From positions 1 to 64,000 of the forward strand of contig CP001643.1 of the NCBI GenBank assembly GCA_000023405.1: 64,000 bases of DNA. The letters are read 5' to 3'. Position numbers and translations under genes: made by a program. This stretch comes from Brachybacterium faecium DSM 4810 (GTDB lineage: Bacteria > Actinomycetota > Actinomycetes > Actinomycetales > Dermabacteraceae). Numbering within the stretch: position 1 is the stretch's first letter; every line of letters starts with the position of its first letter. Of this stretch, positions 55,335 to 63,084 are shown piece after piece. The notes beneath the pieces were generated by a model. It saw only the letters and a program-made list of their open reading frames with translations, did no database searches and was not told the origin of the DNA.

Positions 55335-56777
55335 ATGACGACGCACACCGGCCCGAGGACAGTGGTCACCACCGATCCGGAGCTCGACGACCTCAACTCG
55401 ATGCTGCGGCTGCTGCTGTACAGCAACGAGATCGACCTGCGGGGGCTGGTGTACTCCTCCAGCCAGTTCCACGTCGCAGGGGATCCCGAGCGGGGCATCG
55501 CACCGCACCGCTGGCCGGCGCCGGGGGAGAGGCTGCACATCGACCGGGCGGTGGACGCCTACGAGCAGGTGCACCCCCACCTCGTCGTGCACGATCCGGA
55601 CTATCCGAGCCCCGAGCACCTGCGGGGCCTCATCGCCTGGGGGAACGTCGCCGCCGTCGGCGACATGGAGGCGGACACCCCGGGCTCGGACCTCATCCGC
55701 TCGGTGCTGCTCGAGGACGAGCCCGGCCAGGTGTTCCTCCAGACCTGGGGCGGGCCCAACACCATCGCCCGCGCCCTGCGCTCGATCCAGCTCGAGTTCG
55801 AGGGCACCCCCGGCTGGGAGGAGCTGCACGCACGGATCTCCCGCACCGCGGTGATCACGAGCTTCGGCCAGCAGGACAGCACCTTCGACGAGTACATCAG
55901 GCCGCACTGGCCGGATCTCGAGCACCGCGAGGTCGCCACGCGGGTGTGGGGCTACTTCGCGCGGGACGTCGTCGCGGAGGAGGATCAGGAGCTGCTCGGC
56001 CCCCGGTGGATGCGGGAGAACGTCTCGCAGGTCGGCGCGCTCGGCCGCGCCTACCAGGTGTGGGGCGACGGGCAGCAGATGGCCGAGGGCTTCGATGCCG
56101 AGGACTACTTCGGGCTCAGCGGGCTGAGCGTCGCCGAGCTCGAGGAGCGGGGGTACCGGGTCTGGACACCCCCGCAGCCGGAGGGCGCATGGATCTCCGA
56201 GGGCGACTCCTCGAACTTCGCGCTGCTCATCGCCAACGGGCTGCGCAGCTGGGAGCACCCCGGATGGGGCGGATGGGGCGGGCGGCAGGGCTCCGTCGAC
56301 GGCGATCCCGCCTCCTGGTCGAACCACGCCACCATCGATCGCGGTCCCGACGGCCGCCCCCGGCCGGACTGGGCGGCGGCGCGCTGGTTCCGGCACATCC
56401 AGCACGATCTCGCCGCTCGCCTGCAGTGGACGGTGCAGCCCACCTACGACGCGGCGAACCACGCACCACACGTGCGCGTGCTGGAGGGCACCGACCTGAC
56501 CCGTCTCGCAGGGTCCACGATCACGCTCACCGCGGAGGTGAGCGATCCCGACGGGGACGAGGTGACCGTGCGCTGGTGGCAGTACCGCGAGGCGGGCACG
56601 TCGCCGTTGGCCGTCGAGGTGCGCGCTGCCGGGCCGCGCTGCGAGGTCGAGCTGCCGGCGGAGGCCGAGCCCGGCACCACGGTGCACCTCATCGTGGAGG
56701 CCACGGATTCCGGGACGCCCGCCCTCACGAGCTACCAGAGGGTGGTCGTCGAGATCGCTGCGGCAGAAGAGGGCTGA
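55335..56777 (+). CDS. DUF1593 (nucleoside-hydrolase-like) protein with C-terminal beta domain
   Basis: A 480-residue protein. The N-terminal 330 residues are DUF1593, a nucleoside-hydrolase-like fold: the acidic metal site is in VVTTDPELDDLNSMLRLLLY, and WGGPNTIARAL and NFALLIANGLRSWEHPGWGGWGGR are family features. The last 100 residues form an Ig-like domain (ITLTAEVSDPDGDEVTVRWWQY). No signal peptide is seen, so it should act in the cytoplasm. It probably cleaves a glycosidic bond; the substrate is unknown. GAAAGGAAAG precedes the ATG. Its place among C4-sugar genes is unusual. Confidence 0.85.
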   Translation: MTTHTGPRTVVTTDPELDDLNSMLRLLLYSNEIDLRGLVYSSSQFHVAGDPERGIAPHRWPAPGERLHIDRAVDAYEQVHPHLVVHDPDYPSPEHLRGLIAWGNVAAVGDMEADTPGSDLIRSVLLEDEPGQVFLQTWGGPNTIARALRSIQLEFEGTPGWEELHARISRTAVITSFGQQDSTFDEYIRPHWPDLEHREVATRVWGYFARDVVAEEDQELLGPRWMRENVSQVGALGRAYQVWGDGQQMAEGFDAEDYFGLSGLSVAELEERGYRVWTPPQPEGAWISEGDSSNFALLIANGLRSWEHPGWGGWGGRQGSVDGDPASWSNHATIDRGPDGRPRPDWAAARWFRHIQHDLAARLQWTVQPTYDAANHAPHVRVLEGTDLTRLAGSTITLTAEVSDPDGDEVTVRWWQYREAGTSPLAVEVRAAGPRCEVELPAEAEPGTTVHLIVEATDSGTPALTSYQRVVVEIAAAEEG

Positions 56778-56811
56778 CCGAGCCCCCTCGAACCTCTCTC
56801 CGCGCAGCGGA

Positions 56812-56869
56812 AACGCCGCTCGGTGCCGTGACGCTCATGACGAGCGTCGGGACGGCACCGGGCGGCGTT
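56812..56869 (+). terminator. Large hairpin terminator after the DUF1593 gene
   Basis: AACGCCGC, CGGTGCCGT and GACGCTC on the left pair with GAGCGTC, ACGGCACCG and GCGGCGTT on the right, with small internal bulges and a short loop. Confidence 0.7.
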
Positions 56870-56921
56870 CGTCGTGCCGGGACCGCGCGGAGAGCGGGTA
56901 GGCTTTCTCTCTCACTGCTTT

Positions 56922-56932
56922 TCCTATAGGAT
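56922..56932 (+). promoter_or_regulatory. TCCTATAGGA operator of the isomerase/SDR genes
   Basis: TCCTATAGGA (56922-56931) overlaps TAGGAT (56927-56932), a -10-like box, 33 bp before the ATG at 56965. Confidence 0.65.
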
Positions 56933-56964
56933 ATTGCTGACGGAGACCCCACGAAAGGACAACG

Positions 56965-57894
56965 ATGTTCACCGCAGAGAACTGGCCCATCGGCGCCAAC
57001 ATGCTCTCGTTCGGCAGCACCACCTCGGACGGCACGCCCACCCTCGAGGCCCCCTCGACCGTGTGGGCCTCCCAGCTGCGCCAGGTCAAGGAGCTCGGCG
57101 TGGACCAGATCGACCCCACCGACGCCTGGCTGCCGCTCGCGAAGCTGAGCGACGAGCGCGTCGAGGAGTTCCGCCGCGTGCTCGACGGCGAGGGCATGAC
57201 GCTCTCCTCGATCTCCATGACCCGCAACTCCGTGGTCGATGTCGAGCACGGCGAGGAGAACCTCGCCGATGCGCTGCGCTTCATCGAGCTCGCGCCGAGC
57301 TTCGGTGTGAGCGTGGTGAACACGGGCTTCATGCAGGCCCTCACCGAGAAGCAGGCGAAGGCGATCTGGTTCTGGCTCGAGGACGGCCATGTCGACGACC
57401 CGGCGCTGCGCGATCTCGCGATCGAGCGCACCCGCCGGCTCGGCGACGCCGCGAAGGCCCAGGGCATCCAGCTGAGCCTCGAGATGTACGAGGACACCTA
57501 CGTCGGCACCGCCGACGAGGCCGTCTCCTTCGTGACGGACGTGGACCACGAGGCCGTGGGCCTCAACCCGGACATCGGCAACCTGGTGCGCCTGCACCGC
57601 GAGGTCGAGCCCTGGCCGGACATGTTCGAGAAGGTGCTGCCGCACTCGAACTTCTGGCACATCAAGAACTACACCCGCGACTACGACCCGGCCACCGGCG
57701 CGTACTCGAGCGCCCCGATGCCGCTGAAGTACGGCTACATCAACTACCGCAGCGTGATCCGCCGCGCGCTCGAGCTGGGCTACACCGGCCCGTTCTGCTG
57801 CGAGCACTACGGCTCCGACTCCCTCGGCGTGATCGCCGAGAACGTGCACTACATCCGCCAGGTGCTCGCCTCCGCGCTGGCGGAGTCCGCCTGA
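56965..57894 (+). CDS. Sugar phosphate isomerase/epimerase-like TIM barrel
   Basis: A 309-residue xylose-isomerase-like (AP endonuclease 2 family) barrel. Metal-binding residues are suggested by LSLEMYEDTYVG, AVGLNPDIGNLVRLH, FWHIKNYTRDY and GPFCCEHYGSDSLGV. The start resembles NWPIGANMLSFGSTTSDG with no close known enzyme that I recognise. Members interconvert keto and aldo sugars or epimers. AAAGGACAACG precedes the ATG and the SDR gene follows after 26 bp. Substrate unknown; OtnI-type 2-oxotetronate isomerase is one candidate because of the downstream DUF1537 kinase. Confidence 0.82.
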   Translation: MFTAENWPIGANMLSFGSTTSDGTPTLEAPSTVWASQLRQVKELGVDQIDPTDAWLPLAKLSDERVEEFRRVLDGEGMTLSSISMTRNSVVDVEHGEENLADALRFIELAPSFGVSVVNTGFMQALTEKQAKAIWFWLEDGHVDDPALRDLAIERTRRLGDAAKAQGIQLSLEMYEDTYVGTADEAVSFVTDVDHEAVGLNPDIGNLVRLHREVEPWPDMFEKVLPHSNFWHIKNYTRDYDPATGAYSSAPMPLKYGYINYRSVIRRALELGYTGPFCCEHYGSDSLGVIAENVHYIRQVLASALAESA

Positions 57895-57920
57895 TCCCCG
57901 TCCCGTTCGAAGGAGAACCC

Positions 57921-58724
57921 ATGAGCATCGAGAACCGGACCATCCAGCCCTTCCCCGCCCGCCGCACCGCGGTCGTCACCGGCGCGGGCGCGCCCCGCGG
58001 GATCGGCCGACGGGTGGTGTGCACGCTGCTCGCCCGGGGCTGGAGCGTCGCCGCGGCCGACATCGACGGCCCCGCCGTCGAGCAGTTCGCGCAGGAGCTC
58101 TCCGCCGAGCTGCCCGCCGGCTCGGACCAGCAGGTCCTCGGCGTCGGCGTGGACATCAGCGACCAGGCCTCCGTGGACGCCGCCTTCGCCCGGATCGACG
58201 CCGAGCTGCCGCAGCTGGTGGCGCTGGTGAACCTCGCCGGCATCCCCAGCCCGCACCCGTTCCTCGAGATCACCGCGGAGATCTGGGACCGCGTCATGGA
58301 CGTCAACGGCAAGGGCACCCTGCTGATGATGCAGGCCGCGGCCCGGCGGATGATCGACGGCGGTGTGGGCGGGCGGATCGTCAACACCTCCTCGATCACC
58401 GCCCTCGACGGCGGCGGCACCTTCTCCAAGACCGGCTACGCCGCGGCGAAGGCCGCCGTGCAGGGTCTCACCCGCGGCGCCGCCCGGGAGCTCGGCGAGC
58501 ACGGGATCACCGCGAACGTCATCCTGCCGGGCCCGATCGACACCGACATCATGGGCGGCACCCTCACCGAGGACCGCAAGGAGTCGATGTCCGCGAACAT
58601 CCCGCTGGGCCGCGTCGGTCAGCCCGAGGAGGTCGCCGGCCTGATCGCCTTCCTGGTCGGCGAGGACTCGAGCTTCGTCAGCGGGACCTCGATCAGCGTC
58701 GACGGCGGCAAGCACATGCACTGA
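57921..58724 (+). CDS. Short-chain dehydrogenase/reductase
   Basis: A 267-residue classical SDR: TGAGAPRGIGRRVV cofactor loop, Asp in AAADIDGPA (NAD preference), LVNLAGIPSP, NTSSITAL and the catalytic YAAAKAAVQ, with a C-terminal SGTSISVDGGKHMH. The gene is preceded by AAGGAGAACCC and coupled to the TIM-barrel gene. In this setting a sugar, polyol or sugar-acid dehydrogenase is likely. Confidence 0.9.
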   Translation: MSIENRTIQPFPARRTAVVTGAGAPRGIGRRVVCTLLARGWSVAAADIDGPAVEQFAQELSAELPAGSDQQVLGVGVDISDQASVDAAFARIDAELPQLVALVNLAGIPSPHPFLEITAEIWDRVMDVNGKGTLLMMQAAARRMIDGGVGGRIVNTSSITALDGGGTFSKTGYAAAKAAVQGLTRGAARELGEHGITANVILPGPIDTDIMGGTLTEDRKESMSANIPLGRVGQPEEVAGLIAFLVGEDSSFVSGTSISVDGGKHMH

Positions 58725-58807
58725 GCATCCCCGAGGCCCGGTCCGCGACGACTGCAACGGTCCGCGATCACCGCTCCGGCGTGGCCCGGACCACCCCCTA
58801 GCCAATA

Positions 58808-58818
58808 TCCAATAGGAT
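58808..58818 (+). promoter_or_regulatory. TCCAATAGGA operator variant
   Basis: TCCAATAGGA (58808-58817) overlaps TAGGAT (58813-58818); the gene at 58922 starts 104 bp downstream. Flanks AATATCC and TAGGATCACTATT are AT-rich against the local background. Differs from the perfect site at one base. Confidence 0.55.
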
Positions 58819-58921
58819 CACTATTCTCATACCGAGTGCGCGACGCCCGCCCCGAGGGTGCCGCGCGGCAGCAGAGGCGCCCCGTCCACGGCGGCGCCCC
58901 GCTCGGACGAAGGAGTTCCCC

Positions 58922-59893
58922 ATGACCATCTCCACCGTGACCATCGTCGGCGCCGGCTACATGGGCGGCGGCATCGCCCAGGTCCTCGCCATCGCCGGCT
59001 TCGACGTGACCATCGCCGACGTCAGCGTCGAGAACGCGAACGCCTCCCTCGAGCGTCTCCGCAAGGAGGCGCAGGACTTCGAGGACCAGGGCCTGTACAG
59101 CCCCGGCGCCGCCGAGCTCGTCGCGAAGAACATCTCCGCCGGCAAGTCCATCGAGGACGCCGTCGCCGATGTCGACTTCATCGAGGAGGCCGTCTTCGAG
59201 CGCCTCGACGTCAAGCGCGACGTGCTCGCGACCATCTCCGAGCACGCCCGCCCGGACGCCATCATCGGCACCAACACCTCGACCATCCCGGTCAAGGAGC
59301 TGGTCAGCGCGGTGAAGCACCCCGAGCGCTTCCTCACCGTGCACTTCTCCAACCCCGCCCCGTTCATCCCCGGCGTCGAGCTCGTGGCCGGCGAGGCGAC
59401 CACCCCCGAGACCGTCACCGCGGTCAAGGAGCTGCTGGAGAAGTCCGGCAACCAGGGCGCCCAGGTCGCCGACACCCCCGGCATGGTGCTCAACCGCCTC
59501 CAGTACGCGCTGCTGAAGGAGGCCACCTCGATCGTCGAGGAGGGCGTCGCCACCGCCGAGGACGTCGACACCATCGTCCGCACCACCTTCGGCTTCCGCC
59601 TGGGCTTCTTCGGGCCCTTCGCGATCGCCGACCAGGCGGGCCTGGACGTCTACGCGAACTGCTTCGTGACCTTCGAGGACGCCTTCGGCGACCGCCTGGC
59701 CACCCCGCAGATCCTCACCGACTCCGTCGCCGAGGACCGCAAGGGCGTCAAGAACGGCAAGGGGCTGCTGGGCGACTACGACGAGGCCACCGCGGCGGAG
59801 CTCATCGCCTACCGCAACAAGGCCTACGCCAAGATGTCCCAGCTCCTGGCCGAGCTCGGCCCGGCCCCGAAGCCCACGCCGAAGAACTCCTGA
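58922..59893 (+). CDS. 3-hydroxyacyl-CoA dehydrogenase-family protein, probable sugar-acid dehydrogenase
   Basis: A 323-residue NAD-dependent enzyme with Rossmann loop VGAGYMGGGIAQV, NTSTIPVKEL, the catalytic His in TVHFSNPAPFIPGVELV, and the C-terminal 3HCDH domain (TPGMVLNRLQYALLKEA; FFGPFAIADQAGLDVY). The family also holds L-gulonate 3-dehydrogenase and carnitine dehydrogenase. No thiolase or hydratase is near, and its promoter shares the sugar-island operator, so a hydroxy-acid substrate from sugar breakdown is more likely than an acyl-CoA. AAGGAG precedes the ATG. Confidence 0.82.
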   Translation: MTISTVTIVGAGYMGGGIAQVLAIAGFDVTIADVSVENANASLERLRKEAQDFEDQGLYSPGAAELVAKNISAGKSIEDAVADVDFIEEAVFERLDVKRDVLATISEHARPDAIIGTNTSTIPVKELVSAVKHPERFLTVHFSNPAPFIPGVELVAGEATTPETVTAVKELLEKSGNQGAQVADTPGMVLNRLQYALLKEATSIVEEGVATAEDVDTIVRTTFGFRLGFFGPFAIADQAGLDVYANCFVTFEDAFGDRLATPQILTDSVAEDRKGVKNGKGLLGDYDEATAAELIAYRNKAYAKMSQLLAELGPAPKPTPKNS

Positions 59894-59901
59894 TCGCAGG
59901 A

Positions 59902-59925
59902 GCGGCCGACGGCCCCGTCGGCCGC
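59902..59925 (+). terminator. Terminator hairpin after the HCDH-like gene
   Basis: GCGGCCGACGG, loop CC, CCGTCGGCCGC: an 11-bp perfect stem 8 nt after the stop. Confidence 0.6.
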
Positions 59926-60000
59926 CCCTGAGCTGTTCCCACTCCCACCCACCCCACGGGCCCTGCCCGTCGGCCGGGCATCGCCGCCCGGGCCCTGAGC

Positions 60001-60042
60001 CAGCGCTCGGGACCCGCGCATCGGCCCGGGTCCCGAGCGCTG
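60001..60042 (+). terminator. Second terminator-like hairpin before the GntP gene
   Basis: A 16-bp perfect stem (60001-60016 with 60027-60042, CAGCGCTCGGGACCCG on the left) around a 10-nt loop. With the previous hairpin it should separate the GntP gene from upstream transcription. Confidence 0.6.
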
Positions 60043-60092
60043 TCGCGTGAGGGAGGCCGACGGAGCGCGCCCCCACCCTTCTGGAGACCCTC

Positions 60093-61493
60093 GTGGAAGA
60101 ACTCGTCCTCGCGGACCGGCCGGTCTGGCTGCTGCTGACGATCGCGGTCGTCGGCATCGCCGCCCTGCTCGTCCTCATCATCAAGGCGCGGCTGCACGCC
60201 TTCTTCTCCCTGCTGATCGTCGCCGTCGCCACCGGGCTGGCCGCCGGGATCGGAGTCGGCGATGTCATCGACGTCGTGATCGACGGCTTCAGCACCACCG
60301 TCGGCACCGTCGCGCTGCTGGTCGGATTCGGTGCCGTGCTGGGCCGATTGGTCGAGATCACCGGCGGCGCACAGGTGCTCGCCGACAAGATGCTCGACGC
60401 CTTCGGGGAGAAGCGGGCACCGCTCGCCCTCTCCGTCGCCTCGCTGTTCTACGCCTTCCCGATCTTCCTGGACGCCGGCTTCATCGTGATGCTGCCGGTG
60501 ATCTACACCGTGGCCCGGCGCCTCGGCGGCTCGTTCATGCTCTACGTGCTGCCCTCGATCGCGTCGTTCATGATGATGCACGCCCTGCTCCCGCCCCACC
60601 CCGGCCCTACCGCCGCCGCCACCGTGATGGGCGCCGACGTGGGCCTCGTGGTGCTCGTCGGCCTGCTCATCGGCCTGCCCACCTGGTACTTCGGCGGCTA
60701 CCTGGTGGCCCGTGCCATCTCCAAGCGGTTCCCGGACACCCCGGTGCCGGCACTGCTCGGCGAGCCGCGCGAGGTCCCCGTGGAGGAGCGCCCCTCCTTC
60801 GGCGGCATCCTCCTGGTGCTGCTGCTGCCCCTCGTGCTGATCTTCTTCAACACCGCCTTCTCCACCCTGGAGGCGCAGGGCACCGTCTCCGAGGACAACC
60901 TCGGCTTCCAGCTCTCGCGCCTGATCGGTGCGACGCCGGTGGCGCTCGCGCTCTCCGCCCTCCTCGCGATGCTGGTGCTGTACGTGGTGCCGCGCCGCCG
61001 CCGCGGCCAGAAGGTCGGCGGCCTGCTCGAGGAGCTGGTGGACGACGCCCTCGCACCGGTCTGCTCGATCATCCTCATCACCGGTGCGGGCGGCGCCTTC
61101 GGCCGCGTGCTCACCGAGACCGGGATCGGCGGCGAGGTCGCCCAGGGGCTCGACGCGATGGGCCTGCCGCTCATCGTCGCCGCGTACCTGGTCACCATGG
61201 CGATGCGCATCGCGCAGGGCTCCGCCACCGTCGCCGCCACCACCGGCGCCTCGATCATGGCCCCGGCGATCATGGCCGGCGACTTCAGCTCCGTCGCCGT
61301 CGCCGCGATGGTGATCGCGATCGGTGCCGCCTCGATCGGCTGGTCGCACGTCAACGACTCCGGCTTCTGGCTGATCGGCAAGTTCTGCGGCTTCGACACC
61401 GTCACCACGTTCAAGACCTGGTCGCTCGTGGGCACCACCATCTCGCTGCTGGGCTTCGCCCTCTCGGCGGTGGTGTTCGTGATCGCCGCCTGA
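60093..61493 (+). CDS. GntP-family gluconate-type permease
   Basis: A 466-residue membrane protein with about twelve hydrophobic segments. GntP hallmarks include LLVGFGAVLGRLVEITGGAQ, FYAFPIFLDAGFIVMLPVIY, HALLPPHPGPTAAATVMGAD, LITGAGGAFGRVLTETGIG and AIGAASIGWSHVNDSGFWL. These carriers bring gluconate and related sugar acids in with protons. Start is GTG behind CTGGAGACC. Next to an acid-sugar kinase and dehydrogenase, it probably imports a C4 sugar acid. Confidence 0.93.
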   Translation: MEELVLADRPVWLLLTIAVVGIAALLVLIIKARLHAFFSLLIVAVATGLAAGIGVGDVIDVVIDGFSTTVGTVALLVGFGAVLGRLVEITGGAQVLADKMLDAFGEKRAPLALSVASLFYAFPIFLDAGFIVMLPVIYTVARRLGGSFMLYVLPSIASFMMMHALLPPHPGPTAAATVMGADVGLVVLVGLLIGLPTWYFGGYLVARAISKRFPDTPVPALLGEPREVPVEERPSFGGILLVLLLPLVLIFFNTAFSTLEAQGTVSEDNLGFQLSRLIGATPVALALSALLAMLVLYVVPRRRRGQKVGGLLEELVDDALAPVCSIILITGAGGAFGRVLTETGIGGEVAQGLDAMGLPLIVAAYLVTMAMRIAQGSATVAATTGASIMAPAIMAGDFSSVAVAAMVIAIGAASIGWSHVNDSGFWLIGKFCGFDTVTTFKTWSLVGTTISLLGFALSAVVFVIAA

Positions 61494-61506
61494 GGCTCTG
61501 ACAGGC

Positions 61507-61540
61507 TGAGGGCCGGTGCGCTGCGGCGCATCGGCCCTCA
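61507..61540 (+). terminator. Hairpin between permease and kinase genes
   Basis: TGAGGGCCGGTGCGC, loop TGCG, GCGCATCGGCCCTCA: 15 pairs with one G-T. It may lower readthrough into the kinase gene. Confidence 0.55.
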
Positions 61541-61582
61541 CCCGCACCCACCCGCCCCTCTCCACCGGAAGAAGGCCCGCCC

Positions 61583-62950
61583 ATGCCCGCGTCATCGACC
61601 GCACCCTCCGATCGTCGGCTGCTGATCCTCGACGACGACCCCACCGGGTCGCAGTGCGTGGCCGGGATCGACGCCGCCTTCGACACCGACCCCGCCCTGC
61701 TCGCCGAGACCCTCGCCGCGCCGGGCTCCGCCGCCTTCGTGCTCACCAACACCCGGGCCCTCGACGAGGCCGAGGCGGTGGCCCTGAACCGCCGGATCCT
61801 CGCCGGCGTGCTCGAGGCGGGCATCCCCGCCCAGGGCCTGCACGTCGTCTCCCGCTCCGACTCCACGCTGCGCGGGCACGTGATCGCCGAACCGACCGCG
61901 ATCGCCGACGAGCTCGCCGCCCACGGGATCGAGGTCGACGCCTTCGTGCTCTGCCCCGCGATGCTCGAGGCGGGACGCTTCACCACCGGCGACGTCCACT
62001 ACGCGCGGGTCGACGGGCAGGCCGTCGAGGTCGCCGAGACCGACTTCGCCCGCGACGCGACCTTCGGCTTCACCAGCTCCGACCTGCGCGAGTTCCTCGC
62101 CGAGCGCTCGAACGGGGCGATCGCCGCAGCCGACGTGCTCAGCCTGTCCCTCGAGGACATCCGCACCGGCGGCCCCGCGCGGGTGCGGGAGATCCTCGGC
62201 AGCGCGCGGGACCGCCGCTGGGTGGTCGTCAACGCCACCGAGTACGCCGACATGGAGGTCGTCGCCCGTGTCATCGCCGAGCTCGAGGCGGAGGGGCGCA
62301 CCCTCGTCACCCGCTGCGCGCCCTCCTTCGTGCGGCCCCTGGCCGGCCAGCGCGGCGCCCGCGTGCTGGGTGCCGCGGACATCCCCGTGCCCGCAGACCG
62401 GCAGGAGCACGGCCTGGTGGTCGTCGGCTCCCACGTGGGCCTGACCACCGCTCAGCTGCACGTGGTCCAGGAGCGCGGCACCCTCCTCGGGGTCGAGATC
62501 GATGTCCCCTCCGTGCTCGACGAGCGGCGCGAGGAGCACCTCGCGCAGCTCGCCGCCCGCATCCGGGAGGCCCTGCCCCGCACCGACTGCGTGCTCTACA
62601 CCAGCCGCGAGCTGGTGCGCAGCGAGGATCCGGCCGAGTCCCTCGCGATCGCCCGGCGCGTCTCCGACGCCGTGGTCGAGGTGGTCCAGCAGGTGCGCAC
62701 CGCCCGCCCCGCCTGGGTGGTCGCCAAGGGCGGCATCACCTCCCACGAGGTCGCCGCGAACGGGCTCGGCATCCGCCGTGCCCGGGTCGAGGGCCAGTTC
62801 TGGGAGGGGCAGGTCTCCCTGTTCTCCGCCCAGGAGGCCCCCGCGGAGGTGCTCGGCATGCCGTACGTGGTCTTCCCCGGCAACGTCGGCGGCGAGCAGG
62901 CCCTCGCCGATGTGGTCGACACCCTCACCGCCGCGGTCGCCGCCCGCTGA
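61583..62950 (+). CDS. Four-carbon acid sugar kinase (DUF1537; OtnK/DtnK type)
   Basis: The 455-residue protein has the DUF1537 N-terminal domain (LLILDDDPTGSQCVAGIDA; RSDSTLRGHVIAE with the substrate Arg and Asp) and C-terminal nucleotide-binding domain (AKGGITSHEVAANGLGI; VVFPGNVGGEQAL). Family members phosphorylate 3-oxo-tetronates or D-threonate/D-erythronate. Partners seen here are the GntP permease before it and a dehydrogenase after it; the expected 3-oxo-tetronate 4-phosphate decarboxylase (OtnC, class II aldolase fold) is not in the window. GAAGAAGG precedes the ATG. Confidence 0.9.
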   Translation: MPASSTAPSDRRLLILDDDPTGSQCVAGIDAAFDTDPALLAETLAAPGSAAFVLTNTRALDEAEAVALNRRILAGVLEAGIPAQGLHVVSRSDSTLRGHVIAEPTAIADELAAHGIEVDAFVLCPAMLEAGRFTTGDVHYARVDGQAVEVAETDFARDATFGFTSSDLREFLAERSNGAIAAADVLSLSLEDIRTGGPARVREILGSARDRRWVVVNATEYADMEVVARVIAELEAEGRTLVTRCAPSFVRPLAGQRGARVLGAADIPVPADRQEHGLVVVGSHVGLTTAQLHVVQERGTLLGVEIDVPSVLDERREEHLAQLAARIREALPRTDCVLYTSRELVRSEDPAESLAIARRVSDAVVEVVQQVRTARPAWVVAKGGITSHEVAANGLGIRRARVEGQFWEGQVSLFSAQEAPAEVLGMPYVVFPGNVGGEQALADVVDTLTAAVAAR

Positions 62951-63004
62951 GCAGCCGGCCGGGACCGGCCGCCATCCCGCGCCACTCGCGTCTGCGCATT
63001 CCGG

Positions 63005-63077
63005 CCCGCACGATCCTGACCTGCACGTCCCTGACCCGCACGGCCCCACCCCGCACCGCCCCGACCCGCACCGAGGA
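63005..63077. repeat. 15-bp tandem repeat, about five units
   Basis: CCCGCAC (once CCTGCAC) begins at 63005, 63020, 63035, 63050 and 63065, exactly 15 bp apart, with variable spacers such as GATCCTGA and GGCCCCAC. The array ends in the ribosome binding site GAGGAG (63073-63078) of the next gene. Confidence 0.8.
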
Positions 63078-63084
63078 GCACGCC

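Noticed and set aside
63005-63077. CRISPR-like array
   Set aside because: Units are only 15 bp with 7-bp conserved cores and no spacers of CRISPR length; no cas genes are near. No CRISPR array was seen anywhere in the window.
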